DNA from: Pseudosulfitobacter pseudonitzschiae
GTDB lineage: Bacteria; Pseudomonadota; Alphaproteobacteria; Rhodobacterales; Rhodobacteraceae
NCBI RefSeq assembly: GCF_002222635.1
Contig: NZ_CP022416.1
Coordinates: 248,001 to 312,000, forward strand
Direction of reading: 5' to 3'
Length of the DNA stretch: 64,000 nt
The position numbers were made by a program, and so were the translations under genes. The notes under the pieces are model-generated. The model saw only the letters and a program-made list of their open reading frames with translations. It did no database searches and was not told the origin of the DNA. Shown one piece after another: positions 16,334-25,403 of the stretch; position 1 is the stretch's first letter; each line of letters opens with the position of its first letter.

Positions 16334-18652
16334 ATGAAAGACGATATTTCGACCCATAGCACGGCCCAATCCAGCCGCATCCACGACAGCGCCAGCAAAC
16401 ACGTCACCGGTACGGCGGATTACACCGACGACATTCCGCAACCGCAGGGCACGCTGCACGCCTATCTGGGCGTTTCGAATGTGGCGCACGCAACGCTGCA
16501 CGCACTGGACCTGACTGCGGTGCGTGCCGCCGCGGGCGTTGTCGGTGTGCTGACGGCCGATGACGTGCACGGCGTCAATGACATCAGCCCCACAGGGCAA
16601 AACGACGAGCCTGTTTTTCCCACTGACAAAATCGAATTTCACGGCCAACCGCTGTTTGCCGTTATCGCCGAAACCCGCGATGCCGCTCGCCGCGCGGCGG
16701 AACTGGCGCAGGTAGATTGCACCGTTTTGCCCCATGCGCTGGATGTGGGCGCGGCGCAGGATGCAGGCTATCCCCATGTGACCGCCCCGCTGAAACTTGA
16801 ACGCGGCACGGTTCAGGACGGCTTTGCCACTGCACCCAACCGTTTGCAGGGGCGCATCACCATCGGCGGGCAGGATCATATGTATCTGGAAGGGCACATC
16901 GCCTTTGCCATTCCGGGTGAAGATGACGACGTGGTGGTGCATTGCAGCACCCAGCACCCGTCAGAGGCGCAGCATATGGTGGCCCATGTTCTGGGCGTGC
17001 CGTCCAATGCGGTCACAGTGAATGTGCGCCGCATGGGCGGGGGTTTTGGCGGCAAGGAAAGCCAGATGAACCTGTTCTGCGTGGTCGCTGCGATGGCCGC
17101 AAAGAAATGGAACCGCGCGGTCAAAATCCGTCCCGACCGCGATCAGGATATGACAGCCACCGGCAAACGCCATGATTTTGTGGTGGATTACGACGTGGGC
17201 TTTGACGACGAAGGCCGCATTCAGGCGGTTGATGGCTGCTTTGCCGCGCGCTGCGGCTATTCGTCGGACCTGTCTGGGCCGGTGACAGACCGCGCATTGT
17301 TTCACGCTGACAATGCCTATTTCTATCCCCATGTGCGGCTGACAAGCCGACCGATGAAAACCAATACCGTCTCGAACACGGCCTTTCGCGGCTTTGGCGG
17401 ACCACAAGGCGTGGTCGCCGCCGAGCGGATGATCGAGGAAATCGCATACGCCACGGGCCGCGACCCGCTGGATGTGCGCAAGGTCAACTTCTACGGTGAT
17501 GCGGGCCGTGATCTGACCCCCTATCACCAGCAGGTCGAGGACAATGTCATTGGCCGTCTGGTGGACGAGTTGGAGGAAAACGCCGCCTATCGCAGTCGGC
17601 GTCAGGACATCATCACCTTTAACGCAGGTTCGAAAATCCTGAAAAAGGGCATCGCGCTGACGCCGGTGAAGTTCGGCATTTCCTTTACCGCGACCCACTA
17701 CAATCAGGCCGGTGCCTTGGTGCATGTCTACAGCGACGGGTCGATCGCGCTGAACCACGGCGGCACCGAGATGGGGCAGGGGCTGAACACCAAGGTGGCG
17801 CAGATTGTGGCCGATGCGTTTGGCGTGGATTTCGAACGGATCAAGATCACCAAAACCACCACCGAAAAGGTGCCGAATACCTCGGCTACTGCCGCCTCGT
17901 CGGGGTCTGACCTGAACGGCATGGCGGCGCTGAACGCGGTCGAACAGATCAAAACGCGGCTGGTGGGCTTTGCCGTAGAGAAATGGGGGGTGACGCCGGA
18001 AGACGTACGTTTTGGTCCCGATCTTGTACAGATTGGCGACCAGTCGGTGCCCTTCGACAGTTTTATCAAACAGGCCTATATGGCGCGGGTGCAATTGTCG
18101 GCGGCGGGGTTCTACAAGACGCCGAAAATCCACTGGGACCGCGCCAGCGGCAAGGGGAGGCCATTCTATTATTATGCTTACGGCGCGTCGTGTTCCGAGG
18201 TGACAATCGACACGCTGACCGGCGAATACCGCGTGGATCGCACCGACATCTTGCACGATGTGGGCCGGTCGCTGAACCCTGTGCTGGACAAGGGTCAAGT
18301 CGAAGGCGCGTTCATACAAGGCATGGGCTGGCTGACCACTGAAGAGCTGTGGTGGGATGATGCAGGCCGTTTGCGCACCCATGCACCGTCAACCTACAAA
18401 ATCCCGCTGGCCAGCGACCGCCCGCGTACGTTCAACGTAAACCTTGCAGACTGGTCCGAGAACCGCGAGCTGACAATCAAACGGTCCAAGGCCGTGGGCG
18501 AACCGCCCTTTATGCTGGGAATTTCGGTGTTCGAGGCACTGTCGATGGCGGTGGCTTCGGTGGCTGATTACAAGATTTGCCCGCGTCTGGATGCCCCCGC
18601 CACGCCCGAACGGGTACTGATGGCAGTGGCGCGTTTGCAGGCAGGGGGCTGA
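16334..18652 (+). CDS. xdhB: Xanthine dehydrogenase molybdopterin-binding subunit
   Basis: 772 residues, full length. Molybdopterin-contacting glycine motifs are present (GGGFGGKES, AFRGFGGPQG, EMGQGLNTK), and the catalytic glutamate lies in KAVGEPPF near the C-terminus. This subunit hydroxylates hypoxanthine and xanthine at the Mo centre. The chosen ATG at 16334 directly follows GGGAAATGTG; the open frame extends upstream only as an overlap with xdhA. XdhC, encoded 5 bases downstream, would insert the sulfurated cofactor. Confidence 0.96.
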   Translation: MKDDISTHSTAQSSRIHDSASKHVTGTADYTDDIPQPQGTLHAYLGVSNVAHATLHALDLTAVRAAAGVVGVLTADDVHGVNDISPTGQNDEPVFPTDKIEFHGQPLFAVIAETRDAARRAAELAQVDCTVLPHALDVGAAQDAGYPHVTAPLKLERGTVQDGFATAPNRLQGRITIGGQDHMYLEGHIAFAIPGEDDDVVVHCSTQHPSEAQHMVAHVLGVPSNAVTVNVRRMGGGFGGKESQMNLFCVVAAMAAKKWNRAVKIRPDRDQDMTATGKRHDFVVDYDVGFDDEGRIQAVDGCFAARCGYSSDLSGPVTDRALFHADNAYFYPHVRLTSRPMKTNTVSNTAFRGFGGPQGVVAAERMIEEIAYATGRDPLDVRKVNFYGDAGRDLTPYHQQVEDNVIGRLVDELEENAAYRSRRQDIITFNAGSKILKKGIALTPVKFGISFTATHYNQAGALVHVYSDGSIALNHGGTEMGQGLNTKVAQIVADAFGVDFERIKITKTTTEKVPNTSATAASSGSDLNGMAALNAVEQIKTRLVGFAVEKWGVTPEDVRFGPDLVQIGDQSVPFDSFIKQAYMARVQLSAAGFYKTPKIHWDRASGKGRPFYYYAYGASCSEVTIDTLTGEYRVDRTDILHDVGRSLNPVLDKGQVEGAFIQGMGWLTTEELWWDDAGRLRTHAPSTYKIPLASDRPRTFNVNLADWSENRELTIKRSKAVGEPPFMLGISVFEALSMAVASVADYKICPRLDAPATPERVLMAVARLQAGG

Positions 18653-18657
18653 GCGTT

Positions 18658-19527
18658 ATGACCACGCTTGCAACATTCCTGTCCACCCATGCATCGGTGA
18701 TCCGCGTGGCGCTGACCCGTGTGCGTGGGTCATCACCGCGCAATGCGGGAACAGAGATGTTTGTGGCCCAAGGTGGTTTGTTTGGCACCATCGGCGGCGG
18801 GCAGTTGGAACATCTGGCGATTGAACGCGCCCGCGCCATGCTGGTGCAAGGTGATCTGAACACCACAATGGACGTTCCATTGGGGCCGGAGATTGGCCAA
18901 TGCTGCGGCGGGCGTGTGGAACTGGCGCTGGCGCGGTTGCGTCAGGCTGACCGGCACACGGCACTGGTGCGTGCGCAGGCTGCACAGGACGCGCAGCCGT
19001 CGGTCTATGTGATGGGCGCGGGACATGTGGGCCGTGCGCTGGCCGATCTGTTCCAGCACCTGCCGGTGAACTGTGTGCTGGTCGACACCCGCCCCGAGGA
19101 ACTGGCGCTGTGTCGTGCGGGTGTGGACACAAAGATGAGTGTGATCCCCGAAGCCGAGATTGCGACCGCCCCCGCAGGCAGCGCATTTGTCGTGCTGACC
19201 CACGATCACGGGCTGGATTTCCTGCTGGCCTCGGCGGCGCTGGAACGGGGCGATGCGGTCTATGTCGGGATGATCGGGTCGGCCACCAAACGGGTAAAGT
19301 TTCGCAACTGGCTGCGCGATCATTGTGATGGCCAAAGTATTGAAGATTTGAATTGCCCCATCGGGGCAAGCGGCAGCCGCGACAAGCGGCCCAGCGTCAT
19401 TGCGGCCTTTGTGGTCGCGGAAGTGATGGCTGAATTGACCTCTGAAACTGTCGCAGCGGTCCCGAAAGGGGAAAAGGGAGCGCCCCGCAAGGGCGAACAA
19501 ACAGACCGGACAGGGAGAACCGCCTGA
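18658..19527 (+). CDS. xdhC: Xanthine dehydrogenase accessory protein
   Basis: 289 residues. The N-terminal domain carries the GSSPRNAGTEM and IGGGQLEH motifs. The C-terminal Rossmann domain carries VYVMGAGHVGRALADLF near residues 115-132. XdhC binds molybdopterin cofactor, recruits the sulfurase and hands the sulfurated cofactor to XdhB. The last 25 or so residues are charged and low in complexity (KGEKGAPRKGEQ), beyond the usual end of the fold. A small hairpin overlaps its stop codon. Confidence 0.93.
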   Translation: MTTLATFLSTHASVIRVALTRVRGSSPRNAGTEMFVAQGGLFGTIGGGQLEHLAIERARAMLVQGDLNTTMDVPLGPEIGQCCGGRVELALARLRQADRHTALVRAQAAQDAQPSVYVMGAGHVGRALADLFQHLPVNCVLVDTRPEELALCRAGVDTKMSVIPEAEIATAPAGSAFVVLTHDHGLDFLLASAALERGDAVYVGMIGSATKRVKFRNWLRDHCDGQSIEDLNCPIGASGSRDKRPSVIAAFVVAEVMAELTSETVAAVPKGEKGAPRKGEQTDRTGRTA

Positions 19528-19537
19528 CATCAGGCGG
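19520..19537 (+). terminator. Short hairpin over the xdhC stop codon
   Basis: CCGCCTGA (19520-19527) pairs perfectly with TCAGGCGG (19530-19537). It lies between xdhC and the permease gene without a T-run, so it may attenuate rather than end transcription. Confidence 0.35.
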
Positions 19538-19570
19538 CGAGATCCGGTCGCAGTGGAGGAGAGACCCGTC

Positions 19571-21154
19571 ATGGACGGCAAAACATACAACTACAAGCTG
19601 TTTGCGCGCAGTGATTTCAGCGCATTCTGGGCACTATTCACCGACAATCTTATAAACCTGATCGTGCTGGCGGGAGTGTGTCAGTTCGTGTTCAACATGC
19701 CTGCAGAAATCGTATTCGGCCGCATCCTGCCCGGTGCGGCGGTGGCGATCATGGCAGGGGTCGTGGTGTATACTTGGCTGGCCAAACGGGCTGCCACCCG
19801 TGCGGGCCGCGATTTTACAGCACTGCCCTACGGCATTTCGACGCCGGTGATGTTTGTCTATCTGTTCGGCGTGATCGGCCCGATCTATTGGGCCACAAAC
19901 GACCCGCTGCTGGCATGGCAGGTGGGCATTGGCGCGGGGTTCATGGGCGGCATCGTTGCAGCACTTGGCGCGATCGTCGGGCCCGTGCTGAAACGCGTGA
20001 CACCGCGTGCGGGCATGTTGGGCACCCTGTGCGGCATTGCGCTGGTGTTCATCGGCACCGTGCCGCTGGCGACGGTTTTCGAAGACCCGTTTGTGGGTTT
20101 TGCGTCTATGATCATCATCCTGTGGGGGCTGGTGGGGCGGTTTCGTCTGCCGTTCAACATTCCCGCCGGTCTGCTGGCGCTGATCGTGGGAACCGTGGTC
20201 GCATTGGGGACGGGCAAGGCCAACATCAGTTTCGAGGGCGTGGCGTTCTACCCGCCGCTGCCCTATTTCGGAGACCTGATTGCAGGCATCCAGCACCTGT
20301 TCGCCAACCCCGAGCTGTTTCTGGTTCTGGTGCCGGTGCAAATCTACAATTTCATCGAAACCATGAACAACGTCGAAAGCGCCGAGGCGGCGGGCGATAC
20401 CTATCCTGTGGCGACCTGTCAGGTGACCGATGGCGCGGGCACGATGATTGGCGCGCTGTTCGGATCGCCATTTCCAACCACGGCCTATATCGGGCATCCG
20501 GCCTATAAACGCATGGGGGCACATTCGGGGTATATCATCGGTGTCGGACTGGTCATTCCCTTTGCCGTGTTCTTTGGCCTGTTGGCGTTTCTGAACAACC
20601 TGATCCCCGTGGCGGCGGCGGCCCCTGTGCTGGTGTTCGTGGCGCTTAGCCTGATTACCAACACCGCCCATTCGGTCAAAACCGAGCATATGGCGGCCGT
20701 TACCATTGCGATGATGCCGCATATATCGGCGTTTCTAATGATCAAATGGGGGTCGATGATGGGCGCGCTGGCGGCGGTCGGGGCGCAGGCCCTGCCAGAG
20801 CTGGGCGACCCAGCATTGACGGCGGCGCTGCTGCAACAGGGCGCGCATTTCGAAGGGCATCAGGCGCTGAGTCAGGGCGCGATCCTGACCGGCCTGATCT
20901 GGGGCGCCATCGTGGCCAGCGTGATCGACGGCAATTTCCGCAATGCGGGCGGCTTTGCTTTGGCAGCCTGTGGCATGTCGCTGGTGGGGGTTATCCATTC
21001 GGCCAGCCTGCACTGGCCTGAATTCAGCGGTGTCGCCGTGGGCTATCTGATCGCGGCTGGGTTTTTGTACATCTATCCGATCTTCCACCGCGAAGAGATG
21101 GAAGAAGATCATCCGTTGGTTGCACCCACTCCGAAAATCACGCCGGGCGAATAG
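19571..21154 (+). CDS. NCS2-family purine permease
   Basis: 527 residues with about 12-14 hydrophobic segments. The segment ETMNNVESAEAAGD and the following GSPFPTTAYIGHPAYKRMGA are typical of the AzgA/GhxP-like (adenine, guanine, hypoxanthine) branch of nucleobase transporters. It should import purine bases with H+ across the inner membrane for GuaD and Xdh. The start ATG at 19571 follows GGAGGAG; the GTG at 19553 overlaps that Shine-Dalgarno and is rejected. Exact purine specificity is inferred from the flanking guaD and xdh genes. Confidence 0.9.
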   Translation: MDGKTYNYKLFARSDFSAFWALFTDNLINLIVLAGVCQFVFNMPAEIVFGRILPGAAVAIMAGVVVYTWLAKRAATRAGRDFTALPYGISTPVMFVYLFGVIGPIYWATNDPLLAWQVGIGAGFMGGIVAALGAIVGPVLKRVTPRAGMLGTLCGIALVFIGTVPLATVFEDPFVGFASMIIILWGLVGRFRLPFNIPAGLLALIVGTVVALGTGKANISFEGVAFYPPLPYFGDLIAGIQHLFANPELFLVLVPVQIYNFIETMNNVESAEAAGDTYPVATCQVTDGAGTMIGALFGSPFPTTAYIGHPAYKRMGAHSGYIIGVGLVIPFAVFFGLLAFLNNLIPVAAAAPVLVFVALSLITNTAHSVKTEHMAAVTIAMMPHISAFLMIKWGSMMGALAAVGAQALPELGDPALTAALLQQGAHFEGHQALSQGAILTGLIWGAIVASVIDGNFRNAGGFALAACGMSLVGVIHSASLHWPEFSGVAVGYLIAAGFLYIYPIFHREEMEEDHPLVAPTPKITPGE

Positions 21155-21167
21155 ACCCTAAACCACA

Positions 21168-21195
21168 GCACAGAGCGTAATATCACGCTCTGTGC
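21168..21195 (+). terminator. Strong hairpin between purine permease and guaD
   Basis: A perfect 11-bp stem, GCACAGAGCGT (21168-21178) with ACGCTCTGTGC (21185-21195), and a 6-base loop begin 14 bases after the permease stop and end 28 bases before the guaD start. There is no T-run. It could be a terminator, an attenuator or a processing/stability element. Confidence 0.55.
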
Positions 21196-21223
21196 GCATT
21201 CCACCTAGAACGGACATATTCCA

Positions 21224-22576
21224 ATGACATCCAAGCAGACCCTGTTGCGCGGCCGCACGCTGAGTTTTTCCGCAGAGCCCGCGGGCCCCGAGGACACTGC
21301 CGCCTATCACTATGTCGAAGACGGCGCGGTGTTGATGCAGGACGGGGTGATTGTAGCGTCGGGTGATTATACGACCGTCGCGGCGCAGGCGATACAAGCG
21401 CACGAGATTGACCACCGGCCGCACCTGCTGATGGCAGGGTTTATCGACACGCATATCCATTTTCCGCAGGTGCAGGTGATTGCGTCGTGGGGCGCGCAGC
21501 TGCTGGACTGGCTGAACAGCTATACTTTTCCCGAAGAAACCCGCTTTGCCGATCCCGCACACAGTGCTGCGATGGCCGCGCGGTTTTATGACCTGTTGCT
21601 GGGGCATGGCACGACAACGGCGGTGGCCTATGCGTCGGTTCATAAAACATCGGCGGATGCGTTCTTTGCCGAGGCGCAGCGCCGCGATATGCGGATGATA
21701 GGCGGCAAGGTCATGATGGACCGCAACGCGCCTGATGCACTGACCGACACGCCGCAATCGGGCTATGATGACACGCAGGCGCTGATCCGCGACTGGCACG
21801 GCAAGGGCCGTGCGTCCTATGCGATCACACCGCGGTTTGCCATTACATCGACGCCTGCGCAGATGGAAATGGCGCAGGTTTTGGTGGCTGAAAACCCCGA
21901 CTGTTATGTGCAGACGCACTTGTCGGAAAACCACGACGAGATTGCCTTTACTCGCGCGCTGTACCCGCAAGCACGCGACTATCTGGACGTCTACCAGTCT
22001 TATGGCCTGCTGGGGTCGAAAGCGCTGTTGGGTCACGCGATCCACCTGACCCCGCGCGAGATTGACGCGCTGGCTGAAGCGGGGGCGCATCCGGTGTTTT
22101 GCCCGACGTCAAACCTGTTTCTGGGCAGCGGGTTGTTCGATGACGCGGGCCTGCGCGGGCGCGGGATTGTGAACGCGATTGCCACCGATGTAGGCGCAGG
22201 CACCAGCTATTCCATGCTGCAAACCCTGAACGAAGCCTATAAGGTGCTGCAATTGCAGGGCCAGCCGTTGCACCCGCTGCGCGCGTTTCACTGGATCACG
22301 CGGGGCAATGCGGTGGCGCTGGGGATGCACGACAAGATCGGCACGCTGGACGCGGGCACCGAGGCGGATGTTGTCGTGCTGGATGCGCGGGCGACACCGG
22401 CGATGGATTTGCGGATGGATCGGGCAGACAGCTTGTCAGACGAATTGTTCATTTTGCAGATGCTGGGGGACGACCGTGCGGTGGCGCAGGTCTATGTTGC
22501 CGGATGCGCAAGCAAAGGGACACAGCCGGACCGCAGTGCGGATGCAGTCTCGCGCACGCTGGTGCCCGCTATTTGA
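21224..22576 (+). CDS. guaD: Guanine deaminase
   Basis: 450 residues, amidohydrolase superfamily. Zinc and substrate motifs are in order: FIDTHIHFPQ near residue 72, the ETRFAD region, THLSENHDE, LGHAIHL and IATDVGAGTS with its conserved Asp. It deaminates guanine to xanthine, which XdhAB oxidises to urate. The HFPQ motif after HIH is characteristic of guanine deaminases rather than other amidohydrolases. It lies in the same direction as the permease and allE. Start at 21224 is the first ATG. Confidence 0.95.
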   Translation: MTSKQTLLRGRTLSFSAEPAGPEDTAAYHYVEDGAVLMQDGVIVASGDYTTVAAQAIQAHEIDHRPHLLMAGFIDTHIHFPQVQVIASWGAQLLDWLNSYTFPEETRFADPAHSAAMAARFYDLLLGHGTTTAVAYASVHKTSADAFFAEAQRRDMRMIGGKVMMDRNAPDALTDTPQSGYDDTQALIRDWHGKGRASYAITPRFAITSTPAQMEMAQVLVAENPDCYVQTHLSENHDEIAFTRALYPQARDYLDVYQSYGLLGSKALLGHAIHLTPREIDALAEAGAHPVFCPTSNLFLGSGLFDDAGLRGRGIVNAIATDVGAGTSYSMLQTLNEAYKVLQLQGQPLHPLRAFHWITRGNAVALGMHDKIGTLDAGTEADVVVLDARATPAMDLRMDRADSLSDELFILQMLGDDRAVAQVYVAGCASKGTQPDRSADAVSRTLVPAI

Positions 22577-22705
22577 TAGGAAACCGGATAATAGGCCGTC
22601 GATTATCAAATCGTTCCGAAAGGTGCTGTCGCGTTTTTCAGGATGGTGGTGGCGGGCTGGGCCAAACATATTGGCACGGATTTCACACACTTACAGGAGA
22701 CAGAG

Positions 22706-23533
22706 ATGTCGGCAAAATATTACGCCCCCACAGGCGGCCATCCGGGGCAAGAGCAGTTGCTGACCGACCGCGCGGTGTTCACCGATGCCTATGCTGTGAT
22801 CCCCAAGGGCACGATGCGCGATATTGTCACCAGTTTTCTGCCCTTCTGGGAGGGCACGCGCCTGTGGGTGCTGTCGCGCCCCTTAAGCGGATTTGCCGAG
22901 ACGTTTTCGCAATATATCATGGAAGTTGCGCCTGATGGCGGATCGGACCGGCCCGAGAGTGACGAAGGCGCCGAGGGTGTCTTGTTTATTGTCGAGGGCA
23001 CGGCGACCCTGCGCGTGAACGGGCAGACCTGCCAGATGACCCCTGGTGGTTATGCGTATCTGCCACCGGCAAGCGGCTGGACCCTGCGCAACGAAAGCGA
23101 TGAGATGCTGCGGTTCCACTGGATCCGCAAAGCCTATGAGCCGGTCGAGGGGTTGTCGGTGCCCGAGGTGATTGTGGCCAACGAGGCGGACATTGCGCCC
23201 ACCGTGATGCCGGAAACCGACGGCAAATGGGCGACCACGCGCTTTGTCGATCCAACCGATTTGCGCCACGACATGCATGTGACTGTTGTGACATTCGAAC
23301 CCGGTGCGGTGATCCCCTTTGCCGAGACGCATGTGATGGAACATGGGCTGTATGTGCTGGAGGGCAAGGCGGTTTACCGATTGAATCAGGACTGGGTCGA
23401 GGTCGAGGCAGGCGACTATATGTGGCTGCGCGCCTTCTGCCCGCAGGCTTGCTATGCGGGCGGGCCGGGGCGGTTCCGGTATCTGCTGTATAAGGATGTG
23501 AACCGGCATATGGCGCTGCGGCGCGGGTTTTAG
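22706..23533 (+). CDS. allE: (S)-ureidoglycine aminohydrolase (bicupin)
   Basis: 275 residues, two cupin domains (about 45-140 and 195-265). The metal site of the family is intact in the second cupin: Glu207, His209, His213 and Gln247 (ETHVMEH, CPQAC). The enzyme releases ammonia from (S)-ureidoglycine and gives (S)-ureidoglycolate, the substrate of AllA encoded at 9143-9628. The start at 22706 follows AGGAGACAG; the longer open frame is not used. The gene for allantoate amidohydrolase, which makes its substrate, is not in this window. Confidence 0.93.
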   Translation: MSAKYYAPTGGHPGQEQLLTDRAVFTDAYAVIPKGTMRDIVTSFLPFWEGTRLWVLSRPLSGFAETFSQYIMEVAPDGGSDRPESDEGAEGVLFIVEGTATLRVNGQTCQMTPGGYAYLPPASGWTLRNESDEMLRFHWIRKAYEPVEGLSVPEVIVANEADIAPTVMPETDGKWATTRFVDPTDLRHDMHVTVVTFEPGAVIPFAETHVMEHGLYVLEGKAVYRLNQDWVEVEAGDYMWLRAFCPQACYAGGPGRFRYLLYKDVNRHMALRRGF

Positions 23534-23577
23534 GGGCGGCTGGCCTTACTACAAAAGCCGCGCTCGACCGCCGTGCT

Positions 23578-23603
23578 GCAAGCACGCCTTTGGCGTGGCT
23601 TGC
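23578..23603 (+). terminator. Bulged hairpin downstream of allE
   Basis: GCAAGCACGCC (23578-23588) pairs with GGCGTGGCTTGC (23592-23603) with one bulged G and a 3-base loop. It lies 45 bases past the allE stop and is a reasonable end for the guaD-allE transcript. Confidence 0.45.
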
Positions 23604-23743
23604 GATCAGGCGCTGCGTACCTGTTCCGGTTTGGGTGCAACGTGTAATCATTCGATGCCTCCGTGGGTAAAGATACGGTTTGCGTCCGAACCTATGCCAA
23701 GAATCTGCATTGACCCCTGCCAGAAAGCTGGCATTTATTGGTC

Positions 23744-24253
23744 ATGACATTGCGTAAGCCAACCAATTCAGATGCTTCCAGCATTGCTGCGATTTCGATT
23801 GAGGTGTGGATAGGCACCTATCTCAAGCGTGGTATAAGTGCCTTTTTTGCGGATTATGTGTTGGAAGAATTCGCGCCTTCGAAGATCGAGAAACTCATAC
23901 TTGACCCCGATCAATTTATCCTCGTTTCTGAAAATGAGGAGGGGTTGGACGGGTTCATACGGGTGTCTTCCGCGAGCAAGGCACCAGTATCTGGCTGTTC
24001 AGAAATGGAAATTTCAACCTTCTATGTTCAGCCGCGTCATCATGGAAAGGGCATCGGTAAACGTCTGCTGGATGCAGCACTCGCACACTGTCGTGAAAAA
24101 TCAATCGAGTCTGTTTGGCTAACAACCAATGCTGAAAATGCCCCGGCAATCGCTTTTTATCTCGCGCGGGGTTTTGAACAGGTTGGAGAGACGCATTTTC
24201 GTATTGATGACCAAGGATACCTGAATAACGTATATTCATATCGGTTGTCATGA
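23744..24253 (+). CDS. GNAT-family N-acetyltransferase
   Basis: 169 residues with the acetyl-CoA-binding motif region FYVQPRHHGKGIGKRLLD (the usual Q/RxxGxG/A) and a C-terminal NAPAIAFYLARGFEQVGE segment typical of GNAT enzymes. The acceptor is unknown. The start ATG at 23744 has no Shine-Dalgarno. A possible promoter, TTGACC (23710-23715) with 17-base spacing to ATTTAT, would give an almost leaderless message. The gene is visibly richer in A+T than the purine and bhc operons on either side and has no functional link with them, so it is probably an insertion. Confidence 0.82.
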   Translation: MTLRKPTNSDASSIAAISIEVWIGTYLKRGISAFFADYVLEEFAPSKIEKLILDPDQFILVSENEEGLDGFIRVSSASKAPVSGCSEMEISTFYVQPRHHGKGIGKRLLDAALAHCREKSIESVWLTTNAENAPAIAFYLARGFEQVGETHFRIDDQGYLNNVYSYRLS

Positions 24254-24407
24254 TGCTTGCTCAACGTGGTTGTCGGCTAAAAAGTGCGTAGAAAATACGG
24301 TGGCGCACTCCGCAATGGCAGTATGATACAGGCCAGATTGGCACGACCTTTGGATAGGGACCACATGCGGGTGCAGTCGGCTTGTTGCAAATCCCTCTTG
24401 TCGCCCC

Positions 24408-25235
24408 CTAAGCCCCCAACGTCGCTGACAAATCCTGCGCTGCGGTGCGTACGGCGCGGCTCAGGCGGTCGATGTCGTCCAGCCCGACGCGGCTGGTGGG
24501 GCCGGATACGGATATGCCCGCGACTGCCTCATGGTGGATATCGAACACGGGGGCCGCGATGCAGCGCATCCCGATGTTGCGTTCTTCGGCGTCCACCGCG
24601 TAGCCACGCGCGCGAATTTGGGTCAGATCGGCGCGCAGGGCAGCCAGATTGGTGATGCTGTGCGGGGTGAACGCTGTCAGTTCCTTGCCCGCCAGTGCCC
24701 GTTGCAACCGCGCATCGTCCATTTCGGCCAGCAGCGCCTTACCGATGCCCGAGGCGTGCATGGGCGACAGTGTTCCGGGCGGGAAAAAGGCGCGAATGGT
24801 GGCTTCGGTTTCGACCTGACTGACAAACAGAACCTGCCCGCCGCGTTCAATCCCGAGGTTTGCAGTCTCGCCGGTTTCTTCCATCAGTCGCCGCATCACG
24901 GGGCGCGCGCGTTCCACCAGACTGGTGCGGCGCAAAAACCGCGACCCGATGATAAAGGCACGCGACCCGATGTGCCAAAGCTGTTCCATAGGGTCGAATT
25001 CCACCAGCCCGCGCCCTTCAAGCGTGACCAGAATGCGATAGACAGTCGCCGGAGACTGGCCGGTTTCTGCGGCCAGCGTGGTCAACGCCTTGCCCTGATG
25101 TTCGCTGAGAAATTCGAACACTTCCATCGCGCGGTCCAGCGATTTGATGGTGTTCTGTGCAGTCTTGTCGGACCAGTCGCGGGGGCGGCCACGGGCGCGG
25201 CGGGCTTCGGACGGGTTATTATCTTGGGAATCCAT
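24408..25235 (-). CDS. bhcR: IclR-family regulator of the beta-hydroxyaspartate cycle
   Basis: 275 residues. The N-terminal winged HTH covers about residues 30-90 (SLDRAMEVFEFLSE, TGQSPATVYRILVTLEGRG) and is followed by an IclR effector domain (MHASGIGKALLAEM, GYAVDAEERNIGMRCIAAPV). It is divergent from bhcABCD, as bhcR is in Paracoccus denitrificans, where the protein binds the bhc promoter and glyoxylate modulates the binding (established knowledge). The start at 25235 (ATG) is preferred over a GTG at 25271, which lacks a Shine-Dalgarno. Two TGAAA/TTTCA palindromes lie in the intergenic region. Confidence 0.92.
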   Translation of the reverse strand: MDSQDNNPSEARRARGRPRDWSDKTAQNTIKSLDRAMEVFEFLSEHQGKALTTLAAETGQSPATVYRILVTLEGRGLVEFDPMEQLWHIGSRAFIIGSRFLRRTSLVERARPVMRRLMEETGETANLGIERGGQVLFVSQVETEATIRAFFPPGTLSPMHASGIGKALLAEMDDARLQRALAGKELTAFTPHSITNLAALRADLTQIRARGYAVDAEERNIGMRCIAAPVFDIHHEAVAGISVSGPTSRVGLDDIDRLSRAVRTAAQDLSATLGA

Positions 25236-25265
25236 ATAATGCCTTTGATTTAGCGCGAAAGCCGG

Positions 25266-25345
25266 TTTCACGATATGAAAAACGCAAACCGCTGATAATA
25301 TTATGTTTTAATTACTATATCACATTTTGAAAAATGATTTCAAAA
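25266..25345. promoter_or_regulatory. Two candidate BhcR sites in the bhcR-bhcA promoter region
   Basis: Site 1 is TTTCA (25266-25270), 5-base centre, TGAAA (25276-25280). Site 2 is TTTTGAAA (25325-25332), 5-base centre, TTTCAAAA (25338-25345). Both are perfect inverted repeats built on TGAAA/TTTCA with the same centre length, in an otherwise A+T-rich divergent promoter region. IclR proteins bind palindromes of this kind. Site 2 lies 58 bases before bhcA. Confidence 0.5.
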
Positions 25346-25403
25346 AACTTGGGTGCGCAGAACCCCTGCACTAGGGTGAGGTCAACACATCAAGGAGACG
25401 GAC

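Noticed and set aside
14686-16407. 573-codon minus-strand open frame opposite xdhA
   Set aside because: Shadow frame; xdhA has both 2Fe-2S motifs and the FAD domain in frame.
19537-21224. Purine riboswitch near the permease or guaD
   Set aside because: The conserved loop elements of purine aptamers are not present; only plain hairpins were found.
24284-24655. 123-codon plus-strand frame overlapping bhcR
   Set aside because: Arg/Cys-rich antisense frame running into bhcR; not protein-like.
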